From the NCBI RefSeq assembly GCF_019061125.1, contig NZ_JAHQYI010000003.1, positions 62,001 to 126,000 of the forward strand: DNA of 64,000 bases, given 5' to 3'. Numbering within the stretch: the stretch's first letter is position 1; the number at the start of each line of letters is the position of its first letter. Below are positions 1 through 7,965 of this stretch, in pieces. The notes under the pieces are model-generated. The model worked only from the letters and a program-made list of their open reading frames with translations, did not search any database and was not told the origin of the DNA. A program made the position numbers and the translations under genes. This stretch comes from Microbacterium sp. NC79. Lineage in GTDB: Bacteria > Actinomycetota > Actinomycetes > Actinomycetales > Microbacteriaceae.

Positions 1-765
1 GGGAGTTGCGGCTCCTGCGCCCGAGCCAGCACGGCGCTCAAAGGCAAGCACCGTGCGCACAATTTCCCACCCCTGTCCCGGGGTTCCGAGAAGAGAATCG
101 TTGGGCAGCGAGACGTTGTCGAGACGCACTTCAAAGAATTCGGCGTCGCCGGTCATCTGTTTGATGGGTGCGATGGTGACGCCCGGCGCATCCATCGGAA
201 CCAGGAAGACACTGAGTCCGGCGTGCTTAACAACAGAGGTATCGGTTCGCACCACCGCCAAGCCCCACGCTGAGATGTCTGCGCGGCTCGTCCACACCTT
301 GCCACCGTTGAGAACCCAACCGCCATCCGTCGCGGTCGCCGCGGTGCGGACGCTCGCGAGGTCACTGCCTGCCTCGGTCTCGCTGAAGAGTTGGCACCAA
401 AACACCTCGTTATGCGAAATGCGCGGAAGGTGCAGGTCGCGTTGCTCAGGCGTGCCGTACTGCAAAATTGTGGGACCAATCCAGCCGCTGCCGATCGCAC
501 TTTCAACCCGGCCGACACGCCAACGTGCCAGTGTGCGCCGCGCGAGCACAGCGGCGTCAGCATCGATGCCGCGCCCGCCATATTCCGTGGGCCATTCCGG
601 GGTCAGCCACCCCTCGGCCGCGACGGCGTTCGCCAGGCTCCGCCCGTGGACATCGTCAGCAACGAAGCTCGCGAGCGCATCGTCATCACCAGTCTCGACG
701 GCACGGATCCACGGCTCGGGCAGCAGGTCACGCAACAGGGTTTCCAGCTCACGTACCTCAGACAT
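1..765 (-). CDS. Acyl-CoA dehydrogenase, C-terminus cut by window edge
   Basis: FAD-dependent alpha,beta-dehydrogenation of an acyl-CoA. The 255 visible residues cover the N-terminal helical domain and part of the middle beta domain. EYGGRG lies near residue 61, the flavin-contacting SETEAGSDLAS at about 128-138, and GGKVWTS at about 154-160. The C-terminal helical domain, where the catalytic Glu usually sits, lies beyond base 1, so the subfamily cannot be settled. The ATG at 765 overlaps the stop of the upstream acyl-CoA synthetase gene by 8 bp, so the two are probably translationally coupled. It is the last visible gene of the left catabolic block. It resembles FadE subunits of steroid-type clusters, some of which are heteromeric (family knowledge); that detail is not proven here. 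Confidence 0.9.
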   Translation of the reverse strand, partial: MSEVRELETLLRDLLPEPWIRAVETGDDDALASFVADDVHGRSLANAVAAEGWLTPEWPTEYGGRGIDADAAVLARRTLARWRVGRVESAIGSGWIGPTILQYGTPEQRDLHLPRISHNEVFWCQLFSETEAGSDLASVRTAATATDGGWVLNGGKVWTSRADISAWGLAVVRTDTSVVKHAGLSVFLVPMDAPGVTIAPIKQMTGDAEFFEVRLDNVSLPNDSLLGTPGQGWEIVRTVLAFERRAGSGAGAATP

Positions 766-2680
766 CGTGCACCACCACTCGAGCATCCAGGGCGATAAGT
801 GAACCGTCAGCGACCCCAATGGGGTTCGCCTCGACGAGTCCGTAACCACGCTGTGCGACGCGGATCATGCGTTGTGCAACATCAGCAAGCTGTGCCGCCA
901 GGGTGTCGTATCGCTGGCCGCCTCGGGCGAACACGTTCTCATTCAGCGCAGCCGTCAGCTCGGCCGCACTCACGGCCGCCGGCATCGTGACCGTACGACC
1001 CATGAGTTCCACGTTGGAACCACCGAGCCCAGCCGTCACCACAAGCCCAAACGTGGGGTCGTGACGCACACCCACAAAGAGCTCGAGCGAGGCAGCAATC
1101 TGCGTGGCAACGATGACCTGCTCACTGCCGGCAAGCATCACCGCGACGGAAGAGCGCAGTGCCTCGCGGCTGACACCGAGCCGCACGCCGCCTGCCAAAG
1201 CCTTGTGCGTTGCGGCATCGACATCACTCTTGAGAACGACCGGCCACCCCAGGGCGCCCGCGTGCTTTTCTGCTTCATCCGGCGACTGCACGACCGCCCA
1301 CGGCGCCACTTCAATGCCCGCTTCTTCAAACAGCGCCAGGCTATCTGAGGCCGACAGCGTCACCTCGGCGAGCTCAGCGTCGTGACGAATGAGTTCCACC
1401 GGGGCGTCGCGACGGACGGCACCGGTGAGCGCCGCCACGGCTTCGCCCATGGCCTCCAGGTCGCCGGCGACGAAGACATCACCAGACATCTCCGGAGCGC
1501 CCAGACCATCAAGAAGAGCCACCACGGCGGGGACCTTAAGCTGCTGCAGCGGTGCAACGAACGCCGTGCGACCAATCGCGACTACAGCGTCAACCTCACC
1601 GCTGGCGGCGATTTCAGCACACAGTCGGCCGACAAGCTCAGCATCAGCGACCGCCTGTGCCGTCACGTCAACGGGGTTGGCGGCGCTGGCAAAAGCGGGG
1701 AGATGAGCCAGGAGTGAGGCTTGCAGTTCAGCGCTCAACGTCGGAACAGCAAGCCCGTGGCTGGCCAGAATATCGGCGGCCACGACGCCCGCACCACCCG
1801 ATCCGGTCACCAGGGCGACGCGATGACCGGGAACACGTCGGGCGACGGCGATGGCGTGCGCTGCCGTCAGGAGCTCACGGTCGGAGTGCACGACATGGGC
1901 ACCGCACATCTTCAACAGTTCAATGAGCACGTCTGAGTCCGTTGCCAGTGCACTCGTGTGCGAAGCCGCTGCGTTCGCGCCGACTTGGCTTCGTCCGCCG
2001 ACCAGCGCCACAACGGCAACATCGTGCTCACGACACGCATTGAGCATGCTGACCACGTCATCGGCGTCACGGACGGCCTCGATGTAGAGCATCAAGACCC
2101 TCGGGCGATGCTGCTCGGATTCCACCAGAGCGCGACCAAAGGTCGTCGCACTCAACGCCGTCTCGTTTCCCGTCCCGATGAATCCATCGAGCGCGAACCC
2201 GCGAGCCCGGGCAGCCCTCGCAACGCGAGCGCCGAAGGCGCCGCTCTGCGAGATCAGAAACGCGCCGCCACCGGGAGGGCAATCCGTCATGTCAGCGAAT
2301 GCCTGCGCAAAAGTCAGCACCATGCGTGAGTCTTGCGCGTACAGACCGACCGAGTTCGGACCGATCAGGGTGGTATCCCGCGGTGCGCGGAGGGCGGTAG
2401 ACCCAGCCTCCTCGAATCCCGAGCTCATGACGATCGCATGCTGCGCTCGTCCTTCCCAGCGATCAAGCACTGACTGCACGTGTTCGGCGGGCACCGCGAT
2501 CGCCGCGATGTCAACGTCTGCGCTCGGTTCCTGAGTCGGGTCATGGGCGGCGACCTCACCGGCAAAGCCAGCCGAGGCGAGATTTGCGAGCAGTCGGCTC
2601 CCCAACCCACCCTCTCGCGAGGTCGACCCGATGACGGCAATCGAACGCGGCGCCAGCAGGGTGTGGATATCGAGGGTCAT
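758..2680 (-). CDS. Acyl-CoA synthetase, NDP-forming (CoA-binding plus ATP-grasp)
   Basis: Probable NDP-forming CoA ligase, joining a carboxylic acid to CoA with ATP and a phosphohistidine intermediate. The 640 residues run as an N-terminal CoA-binding Rossmann domain (PRSIAVIGSTSREGG), two succinyl-CoA-synthetase-like domains, and a C-terminal ATP-grasp domain (GWPVVLKSD, later LVEANPIGV). The His in ASHTSALA fits the phospho-acceptor His of ADP-forming acetyl-CoA synthetases. ATG 2680 was preferred to the ATG at 2788 because it forms an ATGA overlap with the stop of the upstream crotonase gene and starts directly at the conserved CoA-binding domain. It is the only CoA ligase visible in the cluster, so it may activate the substrate or recycle a released short acid (inference). 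Confidence 0.9.
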   Translation of the reverse strand: MTLDIHTLLAPRSIAVIGSTSREGGLGSRLLANLASAGFAGEVAAHDPTQEPSADVDIAAIAVPAEHVQSVLDRWEGRAQHAIVMSSGFEEAGSTALRAPRDTTLIGPNSVGLYAQDSRMVLTFAQAFADMTDCPPGGGAFLISQSGAFGARVARAARARGFALDGFIGTGNETALSATTFGRALVESEQHRPRVLMLYIEAVRDADDVVSMLNACREHDVAVVALVGGRSQVGANAAASHTSALATDSDVLIELLKMCGAHVVHSDRELLTAAHAIAVARRVPGHRVALVTGSGGAGVVAADILASHGLAVPTLSAELQASLLAHLPAFASAANPVDVTAQAVADAELVGRLCAEIAASGEVDAVVAIGRTAFVAPLQQLKVPAVVALLDGLGAPEMSGDVFVAGDLEAMGEAVAALTGAVRRDAPVELIRHDAELAEVTLSASDSLALFEEAGIEVAPWAVVQSPDEAEKHAGALGWPVVLKSDVDAATHKALAGGVRLGVSREALRSSVAVMLAGSEQVIVATQIAASLELFVGVRHDPTFGLVVTAGLGGSNVELMGRTVTMPAAVSAAELTAALNENVFARGGQRYDTLAAQLADVAQRMIRVAQRGYGLVEANPIGVADGSLIALDARVVVHDV

Positions 2681-3483
2681 CGAAGCTCCGCCGGAATTCG
2701 CGTGTGCTTCGAGGTACCCCATGCTGGCTTCTTCTTGTTCGTGATGGCGTCGATGCCACGCAGCGTCTCGCCGAGCGTACGAATCCAATTCAGGGTGCGA
2801 CGCTCACGGTTGTATGCGCGAATGCGGTCGGGCTCCTCAAGGAACTCGTACATCAGTCGCTTCGTGACGGTCACGGACGCGGGTGCGCAATAGGTTGCGA
2901 TGTCTTCGGCGAAGGCGAGGGCGGTGGGCAGCACCTCGGCTGCCGGTACCGACTCGGAGGCGAGACCCCACTGCATCATGCGGTCACCCATGATCGTGCG
3001 TCCGGTCAGCAAGAGATCCATCGCCGGACCGAACCCAGCAAGACGGGGCAACAGCCACATCGAGTTGCGGTCGGGCATGATGCCGACGCGGTTGAACGAG
3101 AACGCAATGCGCGCGTCGCTCGCCACAATGCGAATATCTGCCTGCATCGCCCACGTGAGGTGAACACCAATAGCGTCGCCGTTGATCGCCGCAATAATCG
3201 GCGTAGTCAGGTTCCACGGCGCCTTTTCGGGCTCGCTGAGCGATTCCACCGCGTGAGCCTGCGGATCGCGCCAATCGATCCCGAAGTCGGCACCCACACC
3301 GAAGTGGTCACCAGACCCGGTGACGACGATCACACGGACGTCGTCATCGGCGTCGCATTCAACAAGCGCTTCCTGAATGCGTACCGCCATCTCTGGGGTG
3401 TACGCGTTGCGGTGCTCTGGCCGGTTCAGCCACACGATAGCGACAGCGCCTCGCCGTTCGATAAGAACTGATTTTTCGGTCAT
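2677..3483 (-). CDS. Crotonase family, PaaG-type enoyl-CoA isomerase/hydratase
   Basis: A 268-residue crotonase-fold enzyme acting on enoyl-CoA. WLNRPEHRN near the N-terminus and GVGADF (oxyanion-hole region) are visible. The usual hydratase Pro-Glu motif is absent; the equivalent stretch reads VGIMPDRNSMWLLPR. An Asp at this place followed by WLLPR is typical of PaaG-type isomerases, which use Asp rather than the two hydratase Glu residues (family knowledge). Double-bond isomerisation is therefore as likely as hydration. ATG 3483 was chosen over 3498 because GGAG lies 7 bases upstream of it. It sits 12 bp after the thiolase-like gene and overlaps the next gene by ATGA. Confidence 0.85.
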   Translation of the reverse strand: MTEKSVLIERRGAVAIVWLNRPEHRNAYTPEMAVRIQEALVECDADDDVRVIVVTGSGDHFGVGADFGIDWRDPQAHAVESLSEPEKAPWNLTTPIIAAINGDAIGVHLTWAMQADIRIVASDARIAFSFNRVGIMPDRNSMWLLPRLAGFGPAMDLLLTGRTIMGDRMMQWGLASESVPAAEVLPTALAFAEDIATYCAPASVTVTKRLMYEFLEEPDRIRAYNRERRTLNWIRTLGETLRGIDAITNKKKPAWGTSKHTRIPAELR

Positions 3484-3494
3484 TGTTTCTCCGA

Positions 3495-4628
3495 TCACTG
3501 CGGTCTTCCAAAAATGAGGGTGCCGGCGGCTGTGAGCATGCCACCGATACCCAGTGCGATGCTGGTCTGGGCGCCATTAACCTGCGCTGGTGCTTCGCCG
3601 CGCATTTGGCGAATGGACTCGTTCATGGCGAACATGCCGTACATACCGGTGTGCGTGTAGGCGAGTCCGCCGCCGTTGGTGTTCAGCGGCAACCGCCCAC
3701 CGGGTGACGTGTGTCCGCCACTGATGAGCGCAGCGGCGTCGCCGGCTTCAACAAAGCGCATCGACTCCAGGCCAACCCAGGGCAAGTGTGCGAAAGCGTC
3801 ATAGATCATGACGTGGTCGATGTCGGTGCGACGCAGCCCCGCCTCGTCGAAGGCGGCATCTGCCGCGGCAGAAATGGCACGGGAGAAGCCCGGATCCTGT
3901 TGATCCATGATCATGACGGCGTCCGTACCTTCACCGGTGCCGAGAACGGGGACAGAACGGCGGCGTTGGGCCGCACTGACGTCATCGGCGGCAGTCACAA
4001 TGACCGCGCCACCACCATCAGTCACCATGCACACTTCCGGTGAATGAAATGGGTACGCGACGAGTGGACTTGCCAGCACCTCGTCGATGTCAAGGATGTC
4101 ACGACGGCCCGCTCGCGGGTTACGCGACGACCACTGCCGCTGCGCCACGACGACAGACGCCAGGTCGCGCTCGTCGTAACCACGGTCCCGCATGAGCCGC
4201 ATGACGGGCAGCGTGAATTTCGTGAAAGCGGCCCGTGCACCGTAGGGTTCTTCGAATTGGCCCGGCAGCGATGCGGGGTCACGTGGGCGCGGTGGTTGCC
4301 CAACGCGAGACCGGCCCGACTCGCCGTGCGTGACGAGAACTCGGCGCGCATAGCCCGCCCTGATCGCGGCGACCGCGTGGCGCACATGCAGCATGAACGA
4401 GCCACCGCCCACGTTGGTCGTGTCCACCCACGTGGGTTGGATACCCATGGCATGGGCAACAAGATGTGGATTCTGTGCCCCGGCGATCCCGTCAATATCG
4501 GCGGGGGCAAGCATGGCGTCGTCAAGGGCGCGCCATGCTGCCGCAATGTTCAACCCCAAAACCGACTGATTCGGAAGCACTCCGATCGCTTCAGTCTCGG
4601 CTGCCCCAACAATCACAACACCGGTCAC
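3495..4628 (-). CDS. Thiolase-fold protein lacking catalytic cysteines (Ltp2-like)
   Basis: Related to SCP-x/lipid-transfer-protein thiolases, about 377 residues. Where true thiolases carry the nucleophilic Cys, this protein reads TTNVGGGSF. The C-terminal CxGGG motif reads ALGIGGM, and the GHPxG motif reads YTHTGMYG. Both catalytic Cys are thus missing, so thiolysis is unlikely. Ltp2-type members with these losses act as retro-aldolases together with a DUF35 protein in steroid side-chain degradation (family knowledge). The adjacent DUF35 and MaoC genes fit that role (inference). A GTG start at 4628 forms a GTGA overlap with the upstream stop and has GGAGAG 6 bases before it; an ATG at 4649 is possible. 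Product: a CoA-ester aldolase rather than acetyl-CoA acetyltransferase. Confidence 0.83.
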   Translation of the reverse strand: MTGVVIVGAAETEAIGVLPNQSVLGLNIAAAWRALDDAMLAPADIDGIAGAQNPHLVAHAMGIQPTWVDTTNVGGGSFMLHVRHAVAAIRAGYARRVLVTHGESGRSRVGQPPRPRDPASLPGQFEEPYGARAAFTKFTLPVMRLMRDRGYDERDLASVVVAQRQWSSRNPRAGRRDILDIDEVLASPLVAYPFHSPEVCMVTDGGGAVIVTAADDVSAAQRRRSVPVLGTGEGTDAVMIMDQQDPGFSRAISAAADAAFDEAGLRRTDIDHVMIYDAFAHLPWVGLESMRFVEAGDAAALISGGHTSPGGRLPLNTNGGGLAYTHTGMYGMFAMNESIRQMRGEAPAQVNGAQTSIALGIGGMLTAAGTLIFGRPQ

Positions 4629-5023
4629 GATGCGCTCTCCAATTGCCAAACCGGAACCTGTTGGTCACCACGAGCGTCAAAGCGGACGATGACGGGAGCG
4701 TCGATGAGGCTCGTGTCGGGAGCCGCCACGCCATGAACAATCCCGGTCATCCGTGGCCCTTCGTCAAGTTCGACAACGGCCAGGACATAGGGAGCAAGGT
4801 CAGCAAACGCTGGCTCCGCGCGGTGCACAACGATGAACGACCAAATGCGACCGCGGCCACTCGCTTGCCGCCACTCGAGAGCCGCAGCCGCGCAGTGTGA
4901 GCACCGTTCACGGGGGTAAAACACCCACTCGTCACACGCCGTGCAGTGCTGGATCGTGAGCATATTCGCGTTCGCGCCGTCCCAAAACGGCTGCGTCTCC
5001 GGAGTCGCTCTGGGCACCGGCAT
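4625..5023 (-). CDS. DUF35 zinc-ribbon/OB-fold protein, thiolase partner
   Basis: A 132-residue protein with an N-terminal rubredoxin-like zinc ribbon followed by an OB-fold. Visible zinc ligands are HCTAC at about 26-30 and RCSHC at about 40-44. GRGRIWSF and YVLAVVELDEGPRMTG belong to the OB part. DUF35 proteins bind thiolase-fold enzymes and are needed for Ltp2-type aldolase or acyltransfer activity (family knowledge). It lies directly before the cysteine-less thiolase gene, with 4-bp overlap, and 4 bp after the MaoC gene. ATG 5023 has GAGAG just upstream; an in-frame GTG four codons earlier is an alternative start. Confidence 0.88.
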   Translation of the reverse strand: MPVPRATPETQPFWDGANANMLTIQHCTACDEWVFYPRERCSHCAAAALEWRQASGRGRIWSFIVVHRAEPAFADLAPYVLAVVELDEGPRMTGIVHGVAAPDTSLIDAPVIVRFDARGDQQVPVWQLESAS

Positions 5024-5027
5024 ACTC

Positions 5028-5882
5028 TCAATCACGTTCACGCACCCCCATCGATCCGGAGTCGATGACGACACGGTCGCCAACCCGCACCACGAACGCG
5101 AAGTGATCGGGGGCTGTACGCCACGCGTCGACGGAGACGGTGTCGCCCGGAAAGACAACGGCGGTAAAGCGCCCGCCGAAATGACTGATCGCCGACATGT
5201 CACCATCAACGAGCGCGCTGAGCAGCCGCGCGGCGATACCCCACGTGCAGAGCCCGTGGAGGATGGGGCGGTCAAAGCCGGCCTTCGCGGCAAAACGCGG
5301 ATCGGAGTGTAGCGGGTTGCGGTCGCCGCACAGGCGATAAAGGAGGGCCTGATTCGGCCCGGTGGCGAAGTCAGCGGTGAAGTCGGCGGCGGTTTCGAGC
5401 CCGCGAAAAGAAGCGAGTCCGCGAGCGGCCGTACCGCCACCGCCAAAGCCACCCTCGCCCCGCACAAACAGGCCCGTCGTGGATCGGAAGAGCTCGGCGT
5501 GAGACTGCGGGTCGGTGGCCGTGGACTCAATCTCAATGAGAGCCCCACTTCCCTTGTCCTCGATCGCAGCAACGCGCGCAACCACGTCGATTTCGCCGCT
5601 GGCGGGCAGTGGCGTCACGAACTCAACCAGCTGGGTTCCGTGCACCACCATGCCGCCTGGCCACGAACCGATCCTCTCCCGGAGCGCTCCCGCGCCACCG
5701 GCAATCACTGCGGCGAAGGTGCTTACCGCTTGCAGATCGACACCCGCGGTGTTTTCGGTCGTGAGGTCAAGATCAGCCACCCCCGCACCGACCGCGAGCG
5801 CATACAGAATCGTGTCCTTCTCGGTCCACTCCTTGCGCATGACTTCTCCGGAGAGGCCAACGGAGTCGAGATTGATTACCAT
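5028..5882 (-). CDS. MaoC-family (R)-specific enoyl-CoA hydratase
   Basis: A 284-residue double hot-dog protein. The C-terminal half carries the hydratase-2 signature GDRNPLHSDP, with the catalytic Asp and His, followed by AGFDRPILHGLCTWG. The N-terminal half is a second, non-catalytic hot-dog domain of the kind found in peroxisomal-type multifunctional hydratases. It would hydrate a 2-enoyl-CoA to the (R)-3-hydroxyacyl-CoA, the expected substrate of the HSD17B4-like dehydrogenase encoded just upstream. Its ATG overlaps that gene's TAA stop by 7 bp. It is followed by DUF35 and thiolase-like genes, an order reminiscent of MaoC-DUF35-Ltp modules of sterol catabolism (comparison from knowledge). 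Confidence 0.9.
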   Translation of the reverse strand: MVINLDSVGLSGEVMRKEWTEKDTILYALAVGAGVADLDLTTENTAGVDLQAVSTFAAVIAGGAGALRERIGSWPGGMVVHGTQLVEFVTPLPASGEIDVVARVAAIEDKGSGALIEIESTATDPQSHAELFRSTTGLFVRGEGGFGGGGTAARGLASFRGLETAADFTADFATGPNQALLYRLCGDRNPLHSDPRFAAKAGFDRPILHGLCTWGIAARLLSALVDGDMSAISHFGGRFTAVVFPGDTVSVDAWRTAPDHFAFVVRVGDRVVIDSGSMGVRERD

Positions 5883-6775
5883 GCGGCGCCGCGCATGTCG
5901 CTGTTGGGTCGGGCCTGGGCCAGCAGCATCCGGAGGGTGGCGTCCAGGTCTTCTGCTGCTTCAACGGGCTGCGATGACGGTCCGTGTGACCATCCCTCGG
6001 CTATACCGAGACGTCGCCCGCTCGTCATGAACACGCGACCCGTGACGCCACGGGACAATCCAGACGCGAGCCATTCCACGACAGCCGCCGGCCAGCGAGG
6101 CGAGAAGCTGTCATCCTCGGCCATGGCATTGGCGTCTCGACCCGGGATCGATGCCGTCATACGGGTAGCGGCACCCGGGCTGATGCAGTTGGCGGTTACG
6201 CCGTACTTGCCAAGTTCAAGCGCAGCCACCAGCGTTGCACCAACAATGCCGGCCTTCGCCGCCGCGTAGTTCATCTGTCCGACGTTGCCGAACAGGCCAG
6301 CGACGGACGTCGTATTGATGATGCGGGCGTCAAGCTTCTCGTGCTCGGCACGGTCGCGCCAGTAGGCGCCAGCGTGGTGCATGGTTGCGGCAGTGCCCTT
6401 CAGGTGAACGGCAATAACGGCGTCGAACTCTGCCTCCGACATTTTCACGAGCGAACGGTCGCGGAGGACGCCAGCATTATTGACCAGCACATCGAGCCGG
6501 CCAAAAGATTCGACGGCAAGCTGCACGAGCTCGCCGGCTTCGTCCCACTTCGACACGTCATGCCCGCTGAGCACGGCCTGACCGCCAGCGGCGCGAATCT
6601 CTTCCACGAGCTGAACGGCGGGGCGCTCCGGGTCAAGCCCGCCATCGAGCGCGACGCCCAGGTCGTTCACCACAACGCTGGCCCCGGCCGCTGCGAGACG
6701 ACGAACATGCGCCGCACCCAGACCCTGGCCACCGCCGGTAACAATGGCGACGCGTTGATCGCAGGACTTCGTCAT
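5876..6775 (-). CDS. SDR 3-hydroxyacyl-CoA dehydrogenase, HSD17B4-like
   Basis: NAD-dependent short-chain dehydrogenase of 299 residues. TGGGQGLG (TGxxxGxG) lies near residue 13, then VVVNDLG, NNAG, the Ser in NTTSVAG, and the YAAAK catalytic pair. The NDLG stretch followed by a long insertion matches the dehydrogenase domain of peroxisomal multifunctional enzyme type 2, which oxidises (R)-3-hydroxyacyl-CoA. This agrees with the MaoC hydratase encoded next. ATG 6775 was preferred to the ATG at 6811 because of the ATGA overlap with the upstream MBL gene and a GGAG 7 bases before it. Confidence 0.9.
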   Translation of the reverse strand: MTKSCDQRVAIVTGGGQGLGAAHVRRLAAAGASVVVNDLGVALDGGLDPERPAVQLVEEIRAAGGQAVLSGHDVSKWDEAGELVQLAVESFGRLDVLVNNAGVLRDRSLVKMSEAEFDAVIAVHLKGTAATMHHAGAYWRDRAEHEKLDARIINTTSVAGLFGNVGQMNYAAAKAGIVGATLVAALELGKYGVTANCISPGAATRMTASIPGRDANAMAEDDSFSPRWPAAVVEWLASGLSRGVTGRVFMTSGRRLGIAEGWSHGPSSQPVEAAEDLDATLRMLLAQARPNSDMRGAAW

Positions 6776-7842
6776 TCGGGTTCTCCTTCGTTGCCTAGTG
6801 ACGCGGGCCACCAGGTGTGTGCGTGGGTGCCCTCCGCACGGATCTCACCGCGACGCTGGAGGTAAATGATGTGGGCAAATGCTTCTTTGATGGCCATCCG
6901 AGCTTGATCGATCGGCATGTCCGCGAGGGGTTCGCGCCAGTCCAGGACATGAGCAAGCTCGAAGCAGGTTTGGCCGGGGGCGCGCAGAATCTCAGCGCGC
7001 AAAATGTTGAGCCGATTCTCGTGGTGTGCAAGTAGCTGGTCGATGCGTTCGACGAGACCGGTGAACCGGTACTGGTGAGCGGGCAATGCCACGCCCCACT
7101 CCCCATTTCGAACGCGCATCAGTGACGTGAGGTAGTCATCAAGAACGTCGCGCGACGGGTCGGACAATTGCGTTACCTGTGGCGTGATGGTGGGGAGAAT
7201 GTGATCCCCCGTAATCAGCAACCCCAATGGTTCCACTGCAAAGCACAGGTGACCCGGCGTGTGCCCCGGCGTCCAGATAGCGCGCAGCGAGAGATCTCCA
7301 GCGTCGATACCGTCACCAGTGGTGATCGCACGGCAGCGGCTCGCGACGGTCGGGTCCAGCGTGCTGGACGGAATGATCCGGTTCGTCATGTCGTAACGAT
7401 CGGGAGCGCCCATCGAGTTCATGAGCGCCAACCACTCGTGCATGGTTCGTGCCCGCTCGTCATCGGCACGGCCGTCAACAAGCATGAGGTCAGCGTCATG
7501 CATGTAGAGGACGATGTCGGGATTGGCTCGCATCAGCGTGGGTACCAGGCCGAAGTGATCAGGGTGCATGTGCGTTATGGCAATGGCCGTGATGTCATTC
7601 ACCGTCCATCCCAGGGAAGCGAGCGCCTCGTGAAGCCCCTGCATGGCTTCGTCCTTGTGCCACCCGGTGTCGACAAGCAACAGACCCTCGGGGCGCTCAA
7701 AGAGATAGGTGATCGTGTAGGCGATCGCGCTGTGACTTCCGGGCAACGACAATGCCCAAACACCATCGGCCACTTTCTCTGGACCCGGTGCTTGACGCTC
7801 CGCCCAACCCATAACTTGGGCTTCACTTGCTGCACGCATCAT
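6772..7842 (-). CDS. MBL-fold metallohydrolase
   Basis: A 356-residue metallo-beta-lactamase-fold hydrolase. THMHPDHFG (HxHxDH) near residue 91, then TPGHTPGH and ITGDHIL, supply the expected dinuclear metal ligands. A C-terminal helical extension ending near HTWWPASLG is common in MBL proteins placed in acyl-CoA catabolic clusters, where a thioesterase-like or lactonase role is often guessed (inference). It is the first gene of the left block and is divergent from the LysR gene at 7966, which is therefore a candidate regulator. Two adjacent ATG codons (7842 and 7839) could each start it. The preceding bases give no strong ribosome-binding site. Confidence 0.88.
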   Translation of the reverse strand: MMRAASEAQVMGWAERQAPGPEKVADGVWALSLPGSHSAIAYTITYLFERPEGLLLVDTGWHKDEAMQGLHEALASLGWTVNDITAIAITHMHPDHFGLVPTLMRANPDIVLYMHDADLMLVDGRADDERARTMHEWLALMNSMGAPDRYDMTNRIIPSSTLDPTVASRCRAITTGDGIDAGDLSLRAIWTPGHTPGHLCFAVEPLGLLITGDHILPTITPQVTQLSDPSRDVLDDYLTSLMRVRNGEWGVALPAHQYRFTGLVERIDQLLAHHENRLNILRAEILRAPGQTCFELAHVLDWREPLADMPIDQARMAIKEAFAHIIYLQRRGEIRAEGTHAHTWWPASLGNEGEPE

Positions 7843-7965
7843 TCGTTCACCACCTCATCGTGTTGTTGATATCCACCATTGCCTGCCCTCGCGATGCAGA
7901 CAAAGTCCCTCTGCCACTGGGTAGCTTCGACGCAATCTATGGAGGGAAGTCGTTAGCATGGCCAC
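7843..7965. promoter_or_regulatory. Divergent promoter region between MBL and LysR genes
   Basis: 123 bp between the start of the leftward catabolic block and the start of the rightward LysR gene. LysR regulators usually bind such shared regions. I see no perfect long palindrome, so no operator is placed. AGGGAAGT near 7943-7950 lies too far upstream of the LysR ATG to be a clear ribosome-binding site. Confidence 0.45.
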
